Below, in pieces: positions 8,418 to 17,730 of a DNA stretch of 64,000 nt. The notes beneath the pieces are model-generated. The model was not told the origin of the DNA. It worked only from the letters and a program-made list of their open reading frames with translations, and did no database searches. The DNA comes from Bacteroidetes bacterium SW_9_63_38 (GTDB lineage Bacteria > Bacteroidota > Rhodothermia > Rhodothermales > Salinibacteraceae), in NCBI GenBank assembly GCA_003022435.1, contig PXUA01000015.1, forward strand, positions 62,001-126,000. Direction: 5' to 3'. The translations under genes were made by a program, and so were the position numbers. Position 1 is the stretch's first letter, and each line of letters begins with the position of its first letter.

Positions 8418-9818
8418 CTACCGAGTGCTACGGCGCCCCGAAAGATCGTCCTTCGTCACGCGCACGTCCACGTACACCTCGTCCCGAAGACCACGGACCC
8501 ACTCCTGCATCTCCCGATTCCGTTTTTCCTGTAGGGCGAGTTGTCGGATCCGATCGTAATCCTGCTTCAGGTTTGCGCGGTGGGCCGAGGTGCGGTCGTC
8601 CAGGCGGACGATGTGGTAGGCCTCGTCGCTGTTCAGCAACTTCACCTTCGTCGGCTGGCTGATGTCGCCTACGTCGAGCGTGCGGATGGTATTGCGCCAG
8701 CTGGGGTTGAGGGCATCGAGCTTAAGGTCTCGCGTCCCGGATTGCGGATCGGTCACCCGTCCGCCGTTCTTGACCGAACGGTCCTCCTCCGAGTGCCGCC
8801 GGGCCATGACGGCGAACGACGTCCCGTGCGTCACAATCGAGTCCCGAATTGTATTCAGAAACGACTTGGCCCGCTCCGCGGTGCTTTGGCCCGATTGCAC
8901 CTTGATGAGAATGTGGCTCAGGTCCACGGTGCTTCCCGACGTGCCGTTGACGCGAACAATGTGAAAGCCGTCCTGGCTCTCGTTATAAAAGATCTGCGAG
9001 ATCTCTCCAACCGGGGTGCGAGACGCGACGGCCGCAAACTCCGGCACGAGCTGGTCCGGATTCACCGATCCGAGATCGCCCCCAGCTGAGGCCGTGCCAG
9101 TGTCGTCGGAATACTGGCGAGCCATGGCGGCGAAGGAGGCGTTTCCGCTCACGATGGAGTCTCGGACCGACTCTGCGAGGGTGCGGGCCTGCTCTTTGGC
9201 ATCGCCCGAAGGGTCCGGGTATTCGACGATGTGAGAAAGACGAACAGTCTTCGGCAGTTGCGGCAGCGAGTCGGTCGGCATTTTTTCAAACCACGTCCGG
9301 ACCTCACTCGGGGTAATGTCGGCCTTTCGCATGCGGCGCTGCTGGAGGCGTTGGGCGAGCAGTTGGCTCCGGAAGTCGGATCGAAACTGTTGTTTGATCT
9401 CCAGGATGCTCTTCCCGTAGATCTGTTCCAGTCTCTCTTTCCCGCCGGCCCGTCCAGCCATCTTCTGGACGCGCTTGTCCAGTTGTTGAGATACCTGTTG
9501 TTCGGAGAGCGTCAGCGTGGTGTCACGGCGCGCCTTCTCCGAAAGAAGGCGCTGGTCGATCAGGTTCTGGAGGGTCTTCATCCAGAGATCATCGGAATAG
9601 CTGGCCCGCCCTCGTTGCGTCTGGCGGCGGACGAGTTGGTCGACCTCCGAGGTCAGGATGATGTTGTCGCCCACAACCGCCGCGATCCGATCAAGCGTCT
9701 GGTCCTGTGCGTGAGCAGGAGAGGGCGTCACGCATGGAATCGACAACAAAACGCCGACCAAGAGAACCAGCGAACAGAGCGTCGTACGGCGCGGAGTCGA
9801 AACGGACAAAAGAGACAT
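8418..9818 (-). CDS. surA: Periplasmic SurA-like peptidyl-prolyl isomerase
   Basis: The 466-residue product begins with a signal peptide ending near PAHAQ (residues about 35-38) and continues with DRIAAVVGDNIILTSEVD, the classical start of mature SurA. A SurA N-terminal chaperone domain (to about 170) is followed by two parvulin domains (about 185-290 and 295-400), each with a SHI(L/V) strand and a GGDLG or NGGRV loop. SurA escorts outer-membrane beta-barrel precursors across the periplasm. It is the first of three parvulin-type genes lying in a row on the minus strand. Of the three, this one has the architecture closest to canonical SurA, so the symbol is used here only. Confidence 0.85.
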   Translation of the reverse strand: MSLLSVSTPRRTTLCSLVLLVGVLLSIPCVTPSPAHAQDQTLDRIAAVVGDNIILTSEVDQLVRRQTQRGRASYSDDLWMKTLQNLIDQRLLSEKARRDTTLTLSEQQVSQQLDKRVQKMAGRAGGKERLEQIYGKSILEIKQQFRSDFRSQLLAQRLQQRRMRKADITPSEVRTWFEKMPTDSLPQLPKTVRLSHIVEYPDPSGDAKEQARTLAESVRDSIVSGNASFAAMARQYSDDTGTASAGGDLGSVNPDQLVPEFAAVASRTPVGEISQIFYNESQDGFHIVRVNGTSGSTVDLSHILIKVQSGQSTAERAKSFLNTIRDSIVTHGTSFAVMARRHSEEDRSVKNGGRVTDPQSGTRDLKLDALNPSWRNTIRTLDVGDISQPTKVKLLNSDEAYHIVRLDDRTSAHRANLKQDYDRIRQLALQEKRNREMQEWVRGLRDEVYVDVRVTKDDLSGRRSTR

Positions 9819-10290
9819 TCAGTAGAAGCGTTTTTCGAAGGACGTTGAGAACCTGTGTGGCGAGACGTTTACGGCCACTCCGGCGAGTACTCGGTCATGG
9901 CCATCTAGATGGCCTCGTTCTCAGCGCAAAATGGCTTCTGCATTGGAGATCTGAGATCTCCTCCCCGGTAGCGCCGCTAGAGGCAAGCACGCTTGCCAGG
10001 ATCATTCGGGCGCCATTTTACAACTTCGCCCACTGTGTCTCGGCGACGCACCCGCTCGCAAAACAGGTTCTGAAGGCAATAGGCAATTCTGGAAGCCAGA
10101 GAGGAACGACACCACAGGGAAACCGGTCTGCAGATCCTCCGGCACTGAACAGTGCAGGAGAGGTGTGACAAAGGCACGGGAACATCGGTCTTCTCCTCCT
10201 TACACTACCCATTTTCGGAACCCGTGGAGACTTTCCAGCACTCAAAAAGCCAGTAATCGAAAAGGATCGGAAGCCGCGGACGATACAGCG
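9819..10290. other. 472-bp intergenic region upstream of surA
   Basis: No supportable gene lies here; open frames translate to Arg/Ser/Pro-rich sequence with no motif. Two perfect palindromes (listed separately, 9899-9961) lie 81-143 bases upstream of the surA start and probably have a regulatory or structural role. The SurA promoter should be in this region but I could not place it. Confidence 0.55.
9899..9961. repeat. Two perfect palindromes upstream of surA
   Basis: GGCCATCTAGATGGCC (9899-9914) is a perfect 16-base palindrome, and GGAGATCTGAGATCTCC (9945-9961) is a perfect inverted repeat with a single central base. They lie in the surA 5' region and could be operators, transcript hairpins or the remnant of a small repeat. 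A similar GGAGAT...ATCTCC hairpin occurs inside the family 2 MITE copy A at about 3881-3899. Confidence 0.5.
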
Positions 10291-11151
10291 CTACGGCGTC
10301 TCAATGAGATTGTCCGCCTTTGCTCGATTGCGAAGACGTTGAACCTCGCGGGCATATGTCTGTTTCCGGTGGCGAATACGGAGACGGCGGCGGATTTCGC
10401 TCTCGACCCACCTTAGCTTCGGGGTCGATCCCTCCTCTGCCCGCTGAGCGAGCTGCAGTATATGAAAGCGATTGTTGTCGCGAATTACGGGAGCCACCTC
10501 GCCCTCCCGTAGGGCCGAAAGTTCGTCCCGTACGTATGGGTGCTGGGTGAACAGCTGACTGTTGGGAATAAACCGCTCCGCCCGTTGCTGGGCCCGACCG
10601 GGCCGTTGTGCGTAGTCTCGACCGAGCCGGGCCCAGACGGAATCAATGTTTGCTTCGCGGGCCCCCAGTAGTCGCTGTCGGGCCTTCCGTGCTGAATCCT
10701 TGTTTGTGGTTGTCAGGTGGCGGACCCGTACGTAGGGCTCGCGGAGGAGGAGTTGCTTGCGGTGCCGTTCGAAGTACGTGCGCACCTCCTGCTCGGTCGG
10801 TTCCTGATCGATATCCTTGTAGATCCGATTCTTGAGGGCCGCCACCAGAGCATTCTGGCGCTGCTTTCGGAGGCGACGACTCACTTCCGGATCTTCGGCT
10901 AGGTTGAGGCGCTTGGCCTCGCGTAGCAGGAGCGTGTTTTCGACCCACTGCTGGATGACCTGCTTCCGCGCCTGGGTGGAGTCGGGCACGGGGCCCATGC
11001 CGTCGAGCATCCGGCTCAGATCCTCCTGCTGCAGGTAGCGGTCCCCCACTCGGGCAACATACGAGGAAGGAGGGTCCTTGGACTCGCATCCGCCGATCAG
11101 GAGGCCCAGCAGCACGCCGGCAAGGAGAGGCAAAGAGCGAGGCACGCGCAT
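10291..11151 (-). CDS. SurA/PpiC-related lipoprotein
   Basis: From the ATG at 11151 the product has 286 residues and begins with a lipoprotein signal (MRVPRSLPLLAGVLLGLLI then GGC, lipobox cysteine at residue 22). The mature part has a SurA-type N-terminal helical region with the VARVGDRYLQQEDLSRML strand-helix start, followed by a region resembling a parvulin domain (YVRVRHLTTTNKDSARKARQ) that lacks the clear GGDLG loop of active isomerases. It may thus be a chaperone with a degenerate isomerase domain. It follows the larger PpiC-type gene by 31 bases on the same strand, so the two are probably one operon. The frame is open further upstream, but the lipobox decides the start. Confidence 0.75.
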   Translation of the reverse strand: MRVPRSLPLLAGVLLGLLIGGCESKDPPSSYVARVGDRYLQQEDLSRMLDGMGPVPDSTQARKQVIQQWVENTLLLREAKRLNLAEDPEVSRRLRKQRQNALVAALKNRIYKDIDQEPTEQEVRTYFERHRKQLLLREPYVRVRHLTTTNKDSARKARQRLLGAREANIDSVWARLGRDYAQRPGRAQQRAERFIPNSQLFTQHPYVRDELSALREGEVAPVIRDNNRFHILQLAQRAEEGSTPKLRWVESEIRRRLRIRHRKQTYAREVQRLRNRAKADNLIETP

Positions 11152-11182
11152 CGGAAGGGCCGGGGTTCTGAGGGGGAATGCA

Positions 11183-13180
11183 TTACGGGGTCGACGAGAA
11201 GGCGCGGCGTAGGCGATCAGGATAGGCAGTCGCGTCGTACCGCTGCCGCAAACGACGGAGGACTGTCTGCTCATAGGTCTTCTGGTAGTCCTGGGTGACG
11301 CTGCTCAACGCCTCGTCGAAGGTTTTGCGACGGGCCGGGAGCAGGGTGTCGCGAACCAGCAGAACCGACATGCCGTCGTGCGAAAGGGGGCCGACGACGC
11401 TACCGTTGGATTTCGATTGGATGCGCTGGTAGACCGCGGCGGACTCATCGGTGACCATCGCCGTGTCCACCGAGATGAGGCTATCGGCCAAAGCCGCCTC
11501 TGCGATCGTAGCGATGGACCGGTCGCCGGCGGTGGAGTCCGCGTAGGGGGGAAGCAGCGAGTCGGCCGGAGCGCGGAGTTCGATTGTGCGCACACGCTCG
11601 GGGTGTCGATAGCGGTCCCGGTTCTGTTCGAACGTCCGGCGGAGGGCCGCGGTGTCGCGCGCCGCCTTGGTCCAGACGGAGTCCTGCATGTACTGGAAGG
11701 CGAGGAGGCCGTCGCGATACTCGTCCATCTTGGCGGCGAAGGACGAATCCCGCTCCTCAAGCCGGGCCTGTGCGTAGGTGAAGGCCTTCGCGTTCAGGAA
11801 GTCCTCCAGCACGTCCCCGACGCTCATGCGAGCGCCGCCGTCGGTCTGCGTGACGTGGTGCGCCAGCTGCCCGAGCGCATAGGTCGAGTCTCCCAACTGG
11901 GCAGCAGTGGTCTCTGGGACGGCTGTGGAATCGGCATTCGTAAACGACAGAAGCGGGCGCGACAGGGTGTCAAGGGACGTGAGGGACGTCGCCGACAACA
12001 GGGCGCTGGTATCGACTTGCACGCCAGCGTCGGCTCGCACCTCGCGTGCAAACGACTCTCTTTGTTGCGTTACACGGTCACTGCCGGAGATTTTCTTCTT
12101 GAGGTCGTCGTACGCCTCCTCGTACGAGGGGAGCGTGTCTCGCCCCGTCAGCTTGACGAGGTGGTATCCGTACTTCGTCTGGACGACCTCCGAGACGGCA
12201 CCCACGGAGTCGATACCGGCCACGGCGTCGCCGAACGCGGACGGGAGGGCGCTCGGGGACGAGACGCGGCCCAGGTCTCCGCCTTTGGAGGCCGACCGAG
12301 GGTCCTCGGAATATTGCCGCGCCACCTTTTCGAATGTGGTGGAGTCTTTCAGGATAGCGGTCCGGAGGGAGTCGAGGCGACGGGTCGGAGCGCCGGCGCT
12401 GTCGGGGCGAAGCATCACGTGCGACAGCCGGATCGGCGGCTGCGCAGGGCGCCGGTCGTGCACCTTGAGGATATGGTAGCCGAACCGCGTTCGGAAGATG
12501 TCGCTCACACTATCGGGCGGCACATTGTACATGCGCTCCTCGAATGCGGGGACAAGTTGTCCGGCTCGGAGGTATCCGAGACGCCCCCGATAGCCCTGCC
12601 GTCCCTTCTTTCGGGCGGACGGGTCCTCGGAATTTCGGTAGGCCAGGGCATCGAAGGGCACTCCGCGCTCCACCGAGTCCACAATGGCCTGCATCGTGCG
12701 GTACGCCTCCAGGGTGTCCTTCGGGGCGGCATCCGGGGAGATGCGCACGAGGATGTGGCTCACGTCGACCTCCGACTGCCGCCGCTTGTGCAGCGTCTGG
12801 ATGAGTGGTTCGTAGACGTGTTTTTTCAGAATCCGGGGTTTGGCCAACTGCCTGCGGTACTTCGCAATCTCCTGCTCGACCTCGTCCAGAGTGTCGAGCC
12901 CGGCCTCTCGTGCCGCGCGCACCTTCAGGCGGTAATTGACGTACTGCTCCAGAAAGTCTTTGTAGGCCGGCAGCGAGTCGGCCGACTGTACGTTTGCCTT
13001 CTCGTAGGCAGCCTCAAACTCGGACAGGGTGATGGTTTCGTCGGCGTAGACAGCGACAACCGAGTCGGTAGGCACGTCGTTGGACGCCCCCGGAGTCGTG
13101 GTAGAAGGGCCGCTGCTGCAGCCGAGACCGACAAGGACGAGACCGAGGGTTGCCAGGAGGAGTCGACGAGGGGGGACCAT
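11183..13180 (-). CDS. Two-parvulin-domain lipoprotein (PpiC/SurA type)
   Basis: From the ATG at 13180 the product has 665 residues with a lipoprotein signal (MVPPRRLLLATLGLVLVGLG then C, residue 21). After a SurA-like N-terminal region (AVYADETITLSEFEAAYEKA) come two parvulin domains, near residues 140-240 (SHILVRISPDAA) and 255-350 (SHVMLRPDSAGA ... KGGDLGRVS). The C-terminal 300 residues are a helical region, with a possible third degenerate isomerase-like segment. It probably acts in outer-membrane protein folding from an inner- or outer-membrane anchor. The lipobox fixes the start although the frame is open to 13516. It is divergent from gltX and upstream of the second lipoprotein gene. 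Confidence 0.8.
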   Translation of the reverse strand: MVPPRRLLLATLGLVLVGLGCSSGPSTTTPGASNDVPTDSVVAVYADETITLSEFEAAYEKANVQSADSLPAYKDFLEQYVNYRLKVRAAREAGLDTLDEVEQEIAKYRRQLAKPRILKKHVYEPLIQTLHKRRQSEVDVSHILVRISPDAAPKDTLEAYRTMQAIVDSVERGVPFDALAYRNSEDPSARKKGRQGYRGRLGYLRAGQLVPAFEERMYNVPPDSVSDIFRTRFGYHILKVHDRRPAQPPIRLSHVMLRPDSAGAPTRRLDSLRTAILKDSTTFEKVARQYSEDPRSASKGGDLGRVSSPSALPSAFGDAVAGIDSVGAVSEVVQTKYGYHLVKLTGRDTLPSYEEAYDDLKKKISGSDRVTQQRESFAREVRADAGVQVDTSALLSATSLTSLDTLSRPLLSFTNADSTAVPETTAAQLGDSTYALGQLAHHVTQTDGGARMSVGDVLEDFLNAKAFTYAQARLEERDSSFAAKMDEYRDGLLAFQYMQDSVWTKAARDTAALRRTFEQNRDRYRHPERVRTIELRAPADSLLPPYADSTAGDRSIATIAEAALADSLISVDTAMVTDESAAVYQRIQSKSNGSVVGPLSHDGMSVLLVRDTLLPARRKTFDEALSSVTQDYQKTYEQTVLRRLRQRYDATAYPDRLRRAFSSTP

Positions 13181-13547
13181 CTGAAGATGGACTATGCAGA
13201 GGGAGCCGGAGACGGGCGTGAACGGTAGAAGGATCGTCCTCGAGGGTTTCCGGGGCCGAATACCGTCTCTCAGAATGCAATTCTCCGGTCCTCGTTTCGC
13301 TGGATGTTCTGGACGGGGGGCATGTAGCGGGTGTAAATTTGAACGTGCTTCATTTCGGAGCAAACTGTGGATCGGCGTGGACCTGTCGGGATTTCGCAAA
13401 GCGCCCGACAATTTGCGAACCGTGGAGGAACCGGTGCTGACGGGGCTCCTACCACAATGTGGTCGTGCCGAGATGTCCGCCCCTCGGTCGCTCTTCGGGG
13501 ATCTTTCTGTCCTCATTCTTTCCCAATTAACGTTCTACGACTCTACC
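13181..13547. other. 367-bp divergent promoter region, ppiC-type gene and gltX
   Basis: This region separates two divergent genes and must hold promoters for both. A plus-strand frame runs through it into gltX, but the residues encoded before 13548 have no GluRS similarity. I see no repeat or terminator. Confidence 0.5.
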
Positions 13548-15023
13548 ATGGCTGACGGCTCGGTCCGCGTGCGCTTCGCGCCCAGTCCCACGGGGCTCCT
13601 TCACATCGGCGGCCTCCGGACGGCGCTCTACAATTATCTTTTTGCTCGCAAGCATGACGGCGACTTTTTGCTGCGGATTGAAGACACCGATCAGGAGCGG
13701 TATGTGGAGGACGCGGAGCAGAACATCATCGAGGCGCTGACGTGGACGGGACTTTCTTACGATGAGGGGCCGGAGGTGGGCGGCGACTACGGTCCGTACC
13801 GGCAGTCCGAGCGCAGCGATCACTACCGTGAATACGCGCAGACCCTCGTCGAGGCGGGGGCGGCCTACTACGCCTTCGACACGGAAGAGGAGTTGGAGGC
13901 CCTGCGTGAGCAGGCCGGGGACGGCGCGACGGCCTACGATGCCTCCACCCGGCGCGACATGCGCAACTCGCTGACGATGGACGACGACGAGGTGGCCCGC
14001 AAAGTCGACGACGGGAACGACCACGTCGTGCGCCTCAAGGTGCCCCGACAGCGCACCATCCACTTCCAGGACGAGGTGCGCGGCGGCGTGACGTTCGATT
14101 CGGAGGAGGTGGACGACCAGGTGCTCCTCAAGTCCGACGGACTGCCGACCTATCACTTGGCGAATGTGGTGGACGACCACCTGATGGAGATCTCACACGT
14201 GATTCGGGGGGAGGAGTGGCTGTCGTCCACGCCGAAGCACGTGCTCATGTACGAGGCGCTCGGGTGGGAGCCGCCTACCTTTGCGCACCTCCCGCTCATC
14301 ATGAGCCCCGACGGCGGCAAGCTCTCGAAGCGGGACGCTGACCGGCTCGGCATCCCGGTGTACGTGACCGACTACAAGGAGGCAGGCTACGAGCCGGAGG
14401 GGCTTCTCAACTTCCTCGCCCTGCTCGGCTGGAACCCGGGGACGGAGCAGGAGCTGTTTGCGCTCGACGAGATGGCCGAGGCGTTCTCGCTGGAGCGGGT
14501 GGGGACGAGCGGGGTGCAGTTCGATCTCGACAAGCTCCGCTGGGTGAACGAGCACTACGTCCGCGACTTGTCCGTCGACGAACTTGCCGATCGAGCGCGT
14601 CCGGTTGTGGAGGAGGAGGGGTACGAAGTGTCCGACGACCGACTGCGCACGATCTGCGACTTGGTGCAGGAGCGGATTCAGGTGGCCCCGGAGGTCGTGA
14701 CCAACAACCGCTACTTCTTCGAGGATCCGGAGACGTACGAGGAGGAGGGCGTGCAGAAGCGCTGGAAAGACGAGTCCGCCGATTTGCTTCTGACATACGC
14801 CGACCGGCTGGAGGATATCGAGGACTCCGACACCGACATCATCGAGACGGAGCTCCGTGACTTGGCCGACGAGGAGGACGTGGGGGCGGGCGCCATCATT
14901 CATCCGGCCCGCCTTTCCGTAAGCGGTCGGTCGTACGGTCCGGGCGTGTTCGGCCTCATGGCTGCGGTGGGCAGGGAGGCCTGCATCCGTCGCATGCGCC
15001 GCGCCGCGGAAGAACTCGGGTAG
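13548..15023 (+). CDS. gltX: Glutamyl-tRNA synthetase
   Basis: The 491-residue class I synthetase charges tRNA-Glu with glutamate. It starts [20 protein letters not shown] at the ATG at 13548; the HIGG sequence is the class I HIGH motif (residues 18-21), and KLSKRDADR near residue 258 is the KMSKS equivalent. The anticodon-binding helical domain follows to the C-terminus. Length is typical of bacterial GluRS (470-500 aa). A separate GlnRS is encoded just downstream on the other strand, so this enzyme is expected to be discriminating for tRNA-Glu. The fragment before 13548 does not belong to the family. Confidence 0.96.
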   Translation: MADGSVRVRFAPSPTGLLHIGGLRTALYNYLFARKHDGDFLLRIEDTDQERYVEDAEQNIIEALTWTGLSYDEGPEVGGDYGPYRQSERSDHYREYAQTLVEAGAAYYAFDTEEELEALREQAGDGATAYDASTRRDMRNSLTMDDDEVARKVDDGNDHVVRLKVPRQRTIHFQDEVRGGVTFDSEEVDDQVLLKSDGLPTYHLANVVDDHLMEISHVIRGEEWLSSTPKHVLMYEALGWEPPTFAHLPLIMSPDGGKLSKRDADRLGIPVYVTDYKEAGYEPEGLLNFLALLGWNPGTEQELFALDEMAEAFSLERVGTSGVQFDLDKLRWVNEHYVRDLSVDELADRARPVVEEEGYEVSDDRLRTICDLVQERIQVAPEVVTNNRYFFEDPETYEEEGVQKRWKDESADLLLTYADRLEDIEDSDTDIIETELRDLADEEDVGAGAIIHPARLSVSGRSYGPGVFGLMAAVGREACIRRMRRAAEELG

Positions 15024-15077
15024 TTGCGTGTGGGCGTCTGTGAGTGTGTGGGTATGGGAGTTTTGGGGATACACGAA

Positions 15078-15103
15078 CTCCGCAGTGGAGGTTCACTACG
15101 GAG
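15078..15103. other. Hairpin between convergent gltX and glnS
   Basis: CTCCGCAGTG and CACTACGGAG form a ten-base stem with one mismatch around a six-base loop. It lies between two convergent genes and may end transcription or protect 3' ends, though there is no T-tract. The string AACTCCGCAGTGG in its left arm recurs at 53934-53946 after another gene, again in intergenic DNA. Confidence 0.4.
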
Positions 15104-15181
15104 CGTAGTCAGAGATTATTCGGCTCCGTTAGGTGTGGGAGAGTGCGTCTGTGCGTGAGGTTCACGTGCTGCCTACGTACG

Positions 15182-17560
15182 CTATTCGTCGAGTCGCTCT
15201 TGGAGAAGCTCGCGGGCGACCTCAGGGTTGGCGGAGCCGTTGGTGGCGTCCATGACCTGACCCATGAAGAAGCCGAGGAGGCCTGTTTTGCCGTCGCGAT
15301 AGCGCTCCACCTTGTCCGGGTTGTCGGTGAGAACATCCGTTACGACCCCGTCGAGGGCTTCGGTGTCGTCCACCTGACGGAGGTCATGGGCGTCGACGAT
15401 GGCGTCGGGGTCGCCGCCGTTTTCCAGCATTTCGTCGAACACGGTGCGGGCGCCCCGACCAGTGAGTTCGTCGGTGTCGACAAGCTGGACGAGGTTGGCA
15501 AACTGGGCGCCGTCGAAGGGGAGGGCGTTGACGCTCCGGTCCTTGAGCTCGGCGCGCAGCTCGTTCACAATCCAGTTGGCGACGGCACTCGGCGCGTCGT
15601 AGGTGTCGAGGGCGGTGTCGAAGAAGTCGGCCAGGGCGTCGTCGCCGGCGATGGTCGCGGCCGACTCCCGCTTCACGTCCAGGGTCTCGTGGTAGTGCTC
15701 GACCCGGGCACGCTGCTCGTCGGAGAGCAGGTCGACCGGGTCGGTTTTTCCTTCGAGGGAGCGCTGCCGGTGCTCCTGCTTTTCTTGCTCTTTTTCGCGA
15801 CGCCGCTCCTCGATCTGTTCCCGGGAGAGGCTTGAATCCGTATCCCCCCAGGTGTCGCGGAGGGGGACGATCTGGTTGAAGACGAGGTGATCGTCGGTCG
15901 AGTCGTCCGGATCGGTCCAGTAGTAGCCCTCGCGAATGAACTGGTAGCGAGTAGCGTCCGGCTGCTCGGCGGCCGGTTCCAGCAGTCCGTTCCGAACGGA
16001 GAGAGAGTCGGGGTTGAGATGATCGGTAAACTCGCCGTCACCAGCGCGGGGATTCGGGGCGTCAAAGAGACGGTCGTACACGCGTGCCTCGAACGGCACG
16101 CCATGGGAGGCTGACACCCAGTGGATCGACCCTTCCGGCGAAGTGTCCCGACGGCCGTCGGGACTGGAGCCTCCGCGCGTTTCCGGGTCGATGGTGCCGC
16201 GAAGCTCCACGACCTCGCCGTCCTCTTCAATGACCTCCTCGCAGGTGAAGAAGTAGCCGTTGAGGAGGCGCACCTCGCGGCCCGGGGCGAGCCGGGTAAA
16301 GTCCTCCGGCGGGTCCATGCGGAAGTCGTCGCGTTCGATGTACAACTTGCGCGTGAAAGGGACCTCGCGCGTCTCGTCCTTGTCGATGTCGCGGGGCCAG
16401 TGGTTGGCCTCTAGCCATTCCACTTCGCCCTCGTCCAGGTTCGTGACGACGACCTTGAGCGGATCGAGTACCGCCATCACGCGCGGGGCGCGGTCGTTGA
16501 GGTCGTCGCGCAGGGCGTGCTCGAAGTGGCTCATCTGCACGCGGCTCTGCGAGCGGGTAACGCCCACGCTGCGGCAGAACGACCGGACCGCACTCGGGGG
16601 GATGCCGCGTCGCTTCAGGCCCGCGATGGTGGGGAGGCGGGGGTCGTCCCAGCCGTCCACGTAGTCCTCCTCGACGAGGTGACGAAGCCGCCGCTTGCTC
16701 ATCACCGTGTAGTCGAGGTTGAGGCGATTGAACTCATACTGCCGGGGGCGGGAGGGCAGCTCGTCTTCTTCCAGGCAGTGCTCCATCACCCAGTCGTAGA
16801 CGCGACGATTGTTGTCGAACTCCAGTGTGCAGAGGGAGTGGGTGATGTCCTCAATCGCGTCTTCCAGGGGGTGGGCATAGTCGTACATCGGGTAAAGGCA
16901 CCAGTCGTCGCCCTGCCGGTAGTGGTGGGCGTGCTTGATGCGGAAGAGAAGCGGGTCCCGCATAATCATGTGCGGCGAGCTCATGTCGATCTTGGCCCGC
17001 AGCACGTGCTCCCCGTCGTCGAATTCCCCGGCCTTCATTTTTCGGAAGAGTTCCAGGTTTTCCTCGACCGAGCGGTCGCGGTAGGGTGAAGGTGTGCCCG
17101 GCTCGTCCACCGAGCCCCGATATTCGCGGATTTCCTCCTCGTCGAGGCTGTCGACGTACGCGTCGCCCTGCTTGATGAGTGTGATCGCGTACTGGTAGAA
17201 CTGCTCGAAGTAGTCGGACGCGTAGTACTCGTGCTCCTCCCAGTCGTACCCGAGCCACTGAACGGCGTCCTTGATGGACTGCACGTACTCGGGGCTTTCC
17301 GTGTCGGGGTTGGTGTCGTCGAACCGGAGGTGACACGTCGTCTCCGCCCGGTCGGCGTAGTCGTGCTTGATGCCGAAGTTGAGGACGATCGACTTGGCGT
17401 GTCCGATGTGGAGGTACCCGTTCGGCTCGGGCGGGAACCGCGTCACCACGCGGTCGCCGTACGTGTCCTCCTCCAGGTCTTGATCGATGATGTCGTAGAT
17501 GAAATTGTCGCGGTCGGAGGGCGACGGATCGGCGTCGGGCGTAGAGTCGTCGGTGGACAC
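15182..17560 (-). CDS. glnS: Glutaminyl-tRNA synthetase with YqeY-like C-terminal domain
   Basis: The product (792 aa from the GTG at 17560) is a class I GlnRS. HIGH lies in YLHIGHAKSIVLNFG and the KMSKS equivalent in YTVMSKRRLRHLVEED. GlnRS core plus beta-barrel anticodon domain span residues to about 570. The remaining 200 residues form a helical tail (DFFDTALDTYDAPSAVANWI and GLLGFFMGQVMDATNGSANP) typical of YqeY/GatB-type tRNA-binding domains, as fused to GlnRS in Deinococcus. No ATG is available near the expected start: the first ATG (17788) would overlap meaB by 58 bases, so the GTG before STDDSTPDADPS is preferred, with moderate certainty. Direct charging by GlnRS makes the transamidation route unnecessary for glutamine. 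Confidence 0.92.
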   Translation of the reverse strand: MSTDDSTPDADPSPSDRDNFIYDIIDQDLEEDTYGDRVVTRFPPEPNGYLHIGHAKSIVLNFGIKHDYADRAETTCHLRFDDTNPDTESPEYVQSIKDAVQWLGYDWEEHEYYASDYFEQFYQYAITLIKQGDAYVDSLDEEEIREYRGSVDEPGTPSPYRDRSVEENLELFRKMKAGEFDDGEHVLRAKIDMSSPHMIMRDPLLFRIKHAHHYRQGDDWCLYPMYDYAHPLEDAIEDITHSLCTLEFDNNRRVYDWVMEHCLEEDELPSRPRQYEFNRLNLDYTVMSKRRLRHLVEEDYVDGWDDPRLPTIAGLKRRGIPPSAVRSFCRSVGVTRSQSRVQMSHFEHALRDDLNDRAPRVMAVLDPLKVVVTNLDEGEVEWLEANHWPRDIDKDETREVPFTRKLYIERDDFRMDPPEDFTRLAPGREVRLLNGYFFTCEEVIEEDGEVVELRGTIDPETRGGSSPDGRRDTSPEGSIHWVSASHGVPFEARVYDRLFDAPNPRAGDGEFTDHLNPDSLSVRNGLLEPAAEQPDATRYQFIREGYYWTDPDDSTDDHLVFNQIVPLRDTWGDTDSSLSREQIEERRREKEQEKQEHRQRSLEGKTDPVDLLSDEQRARVEHYHETLDVKRESAATIAGDDALADFFDTALDTYDAPSAVANWIVNELRAELKDRSVNALPFDGAQFANLVQLVDTDELTGRGARTVFDEMLENGGDPDAIVDAHDLRQVDDTEALDGVVTDVLTDNPDKVERYRDGKTGLLGFFMGQVMDATNGSANPEVARELLQERLDE

Positions 17561-17730
17561 AGCAGAGACAGAGCGATTCGATTCGGAGGGGCAGTCGGAC
17601 GAAACGTCGTAGGAGATACCGTTCGGTCTACGCCGCACGAAAGTTCCCAACGGCCCGCCGGATTGATCGGATTTCGCGGCAGGGCACGCCCCGCGTCTGG
17701 AGCCGCATTCGTGACCGGGACCAATGAGGA

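Noticed and set aside
11378-13228. A 616-codon frame antisense to the two-parvulin lipoprotein gene
   Set aside because: The other strand has lipobox and parvulin motifs; this frame has none.
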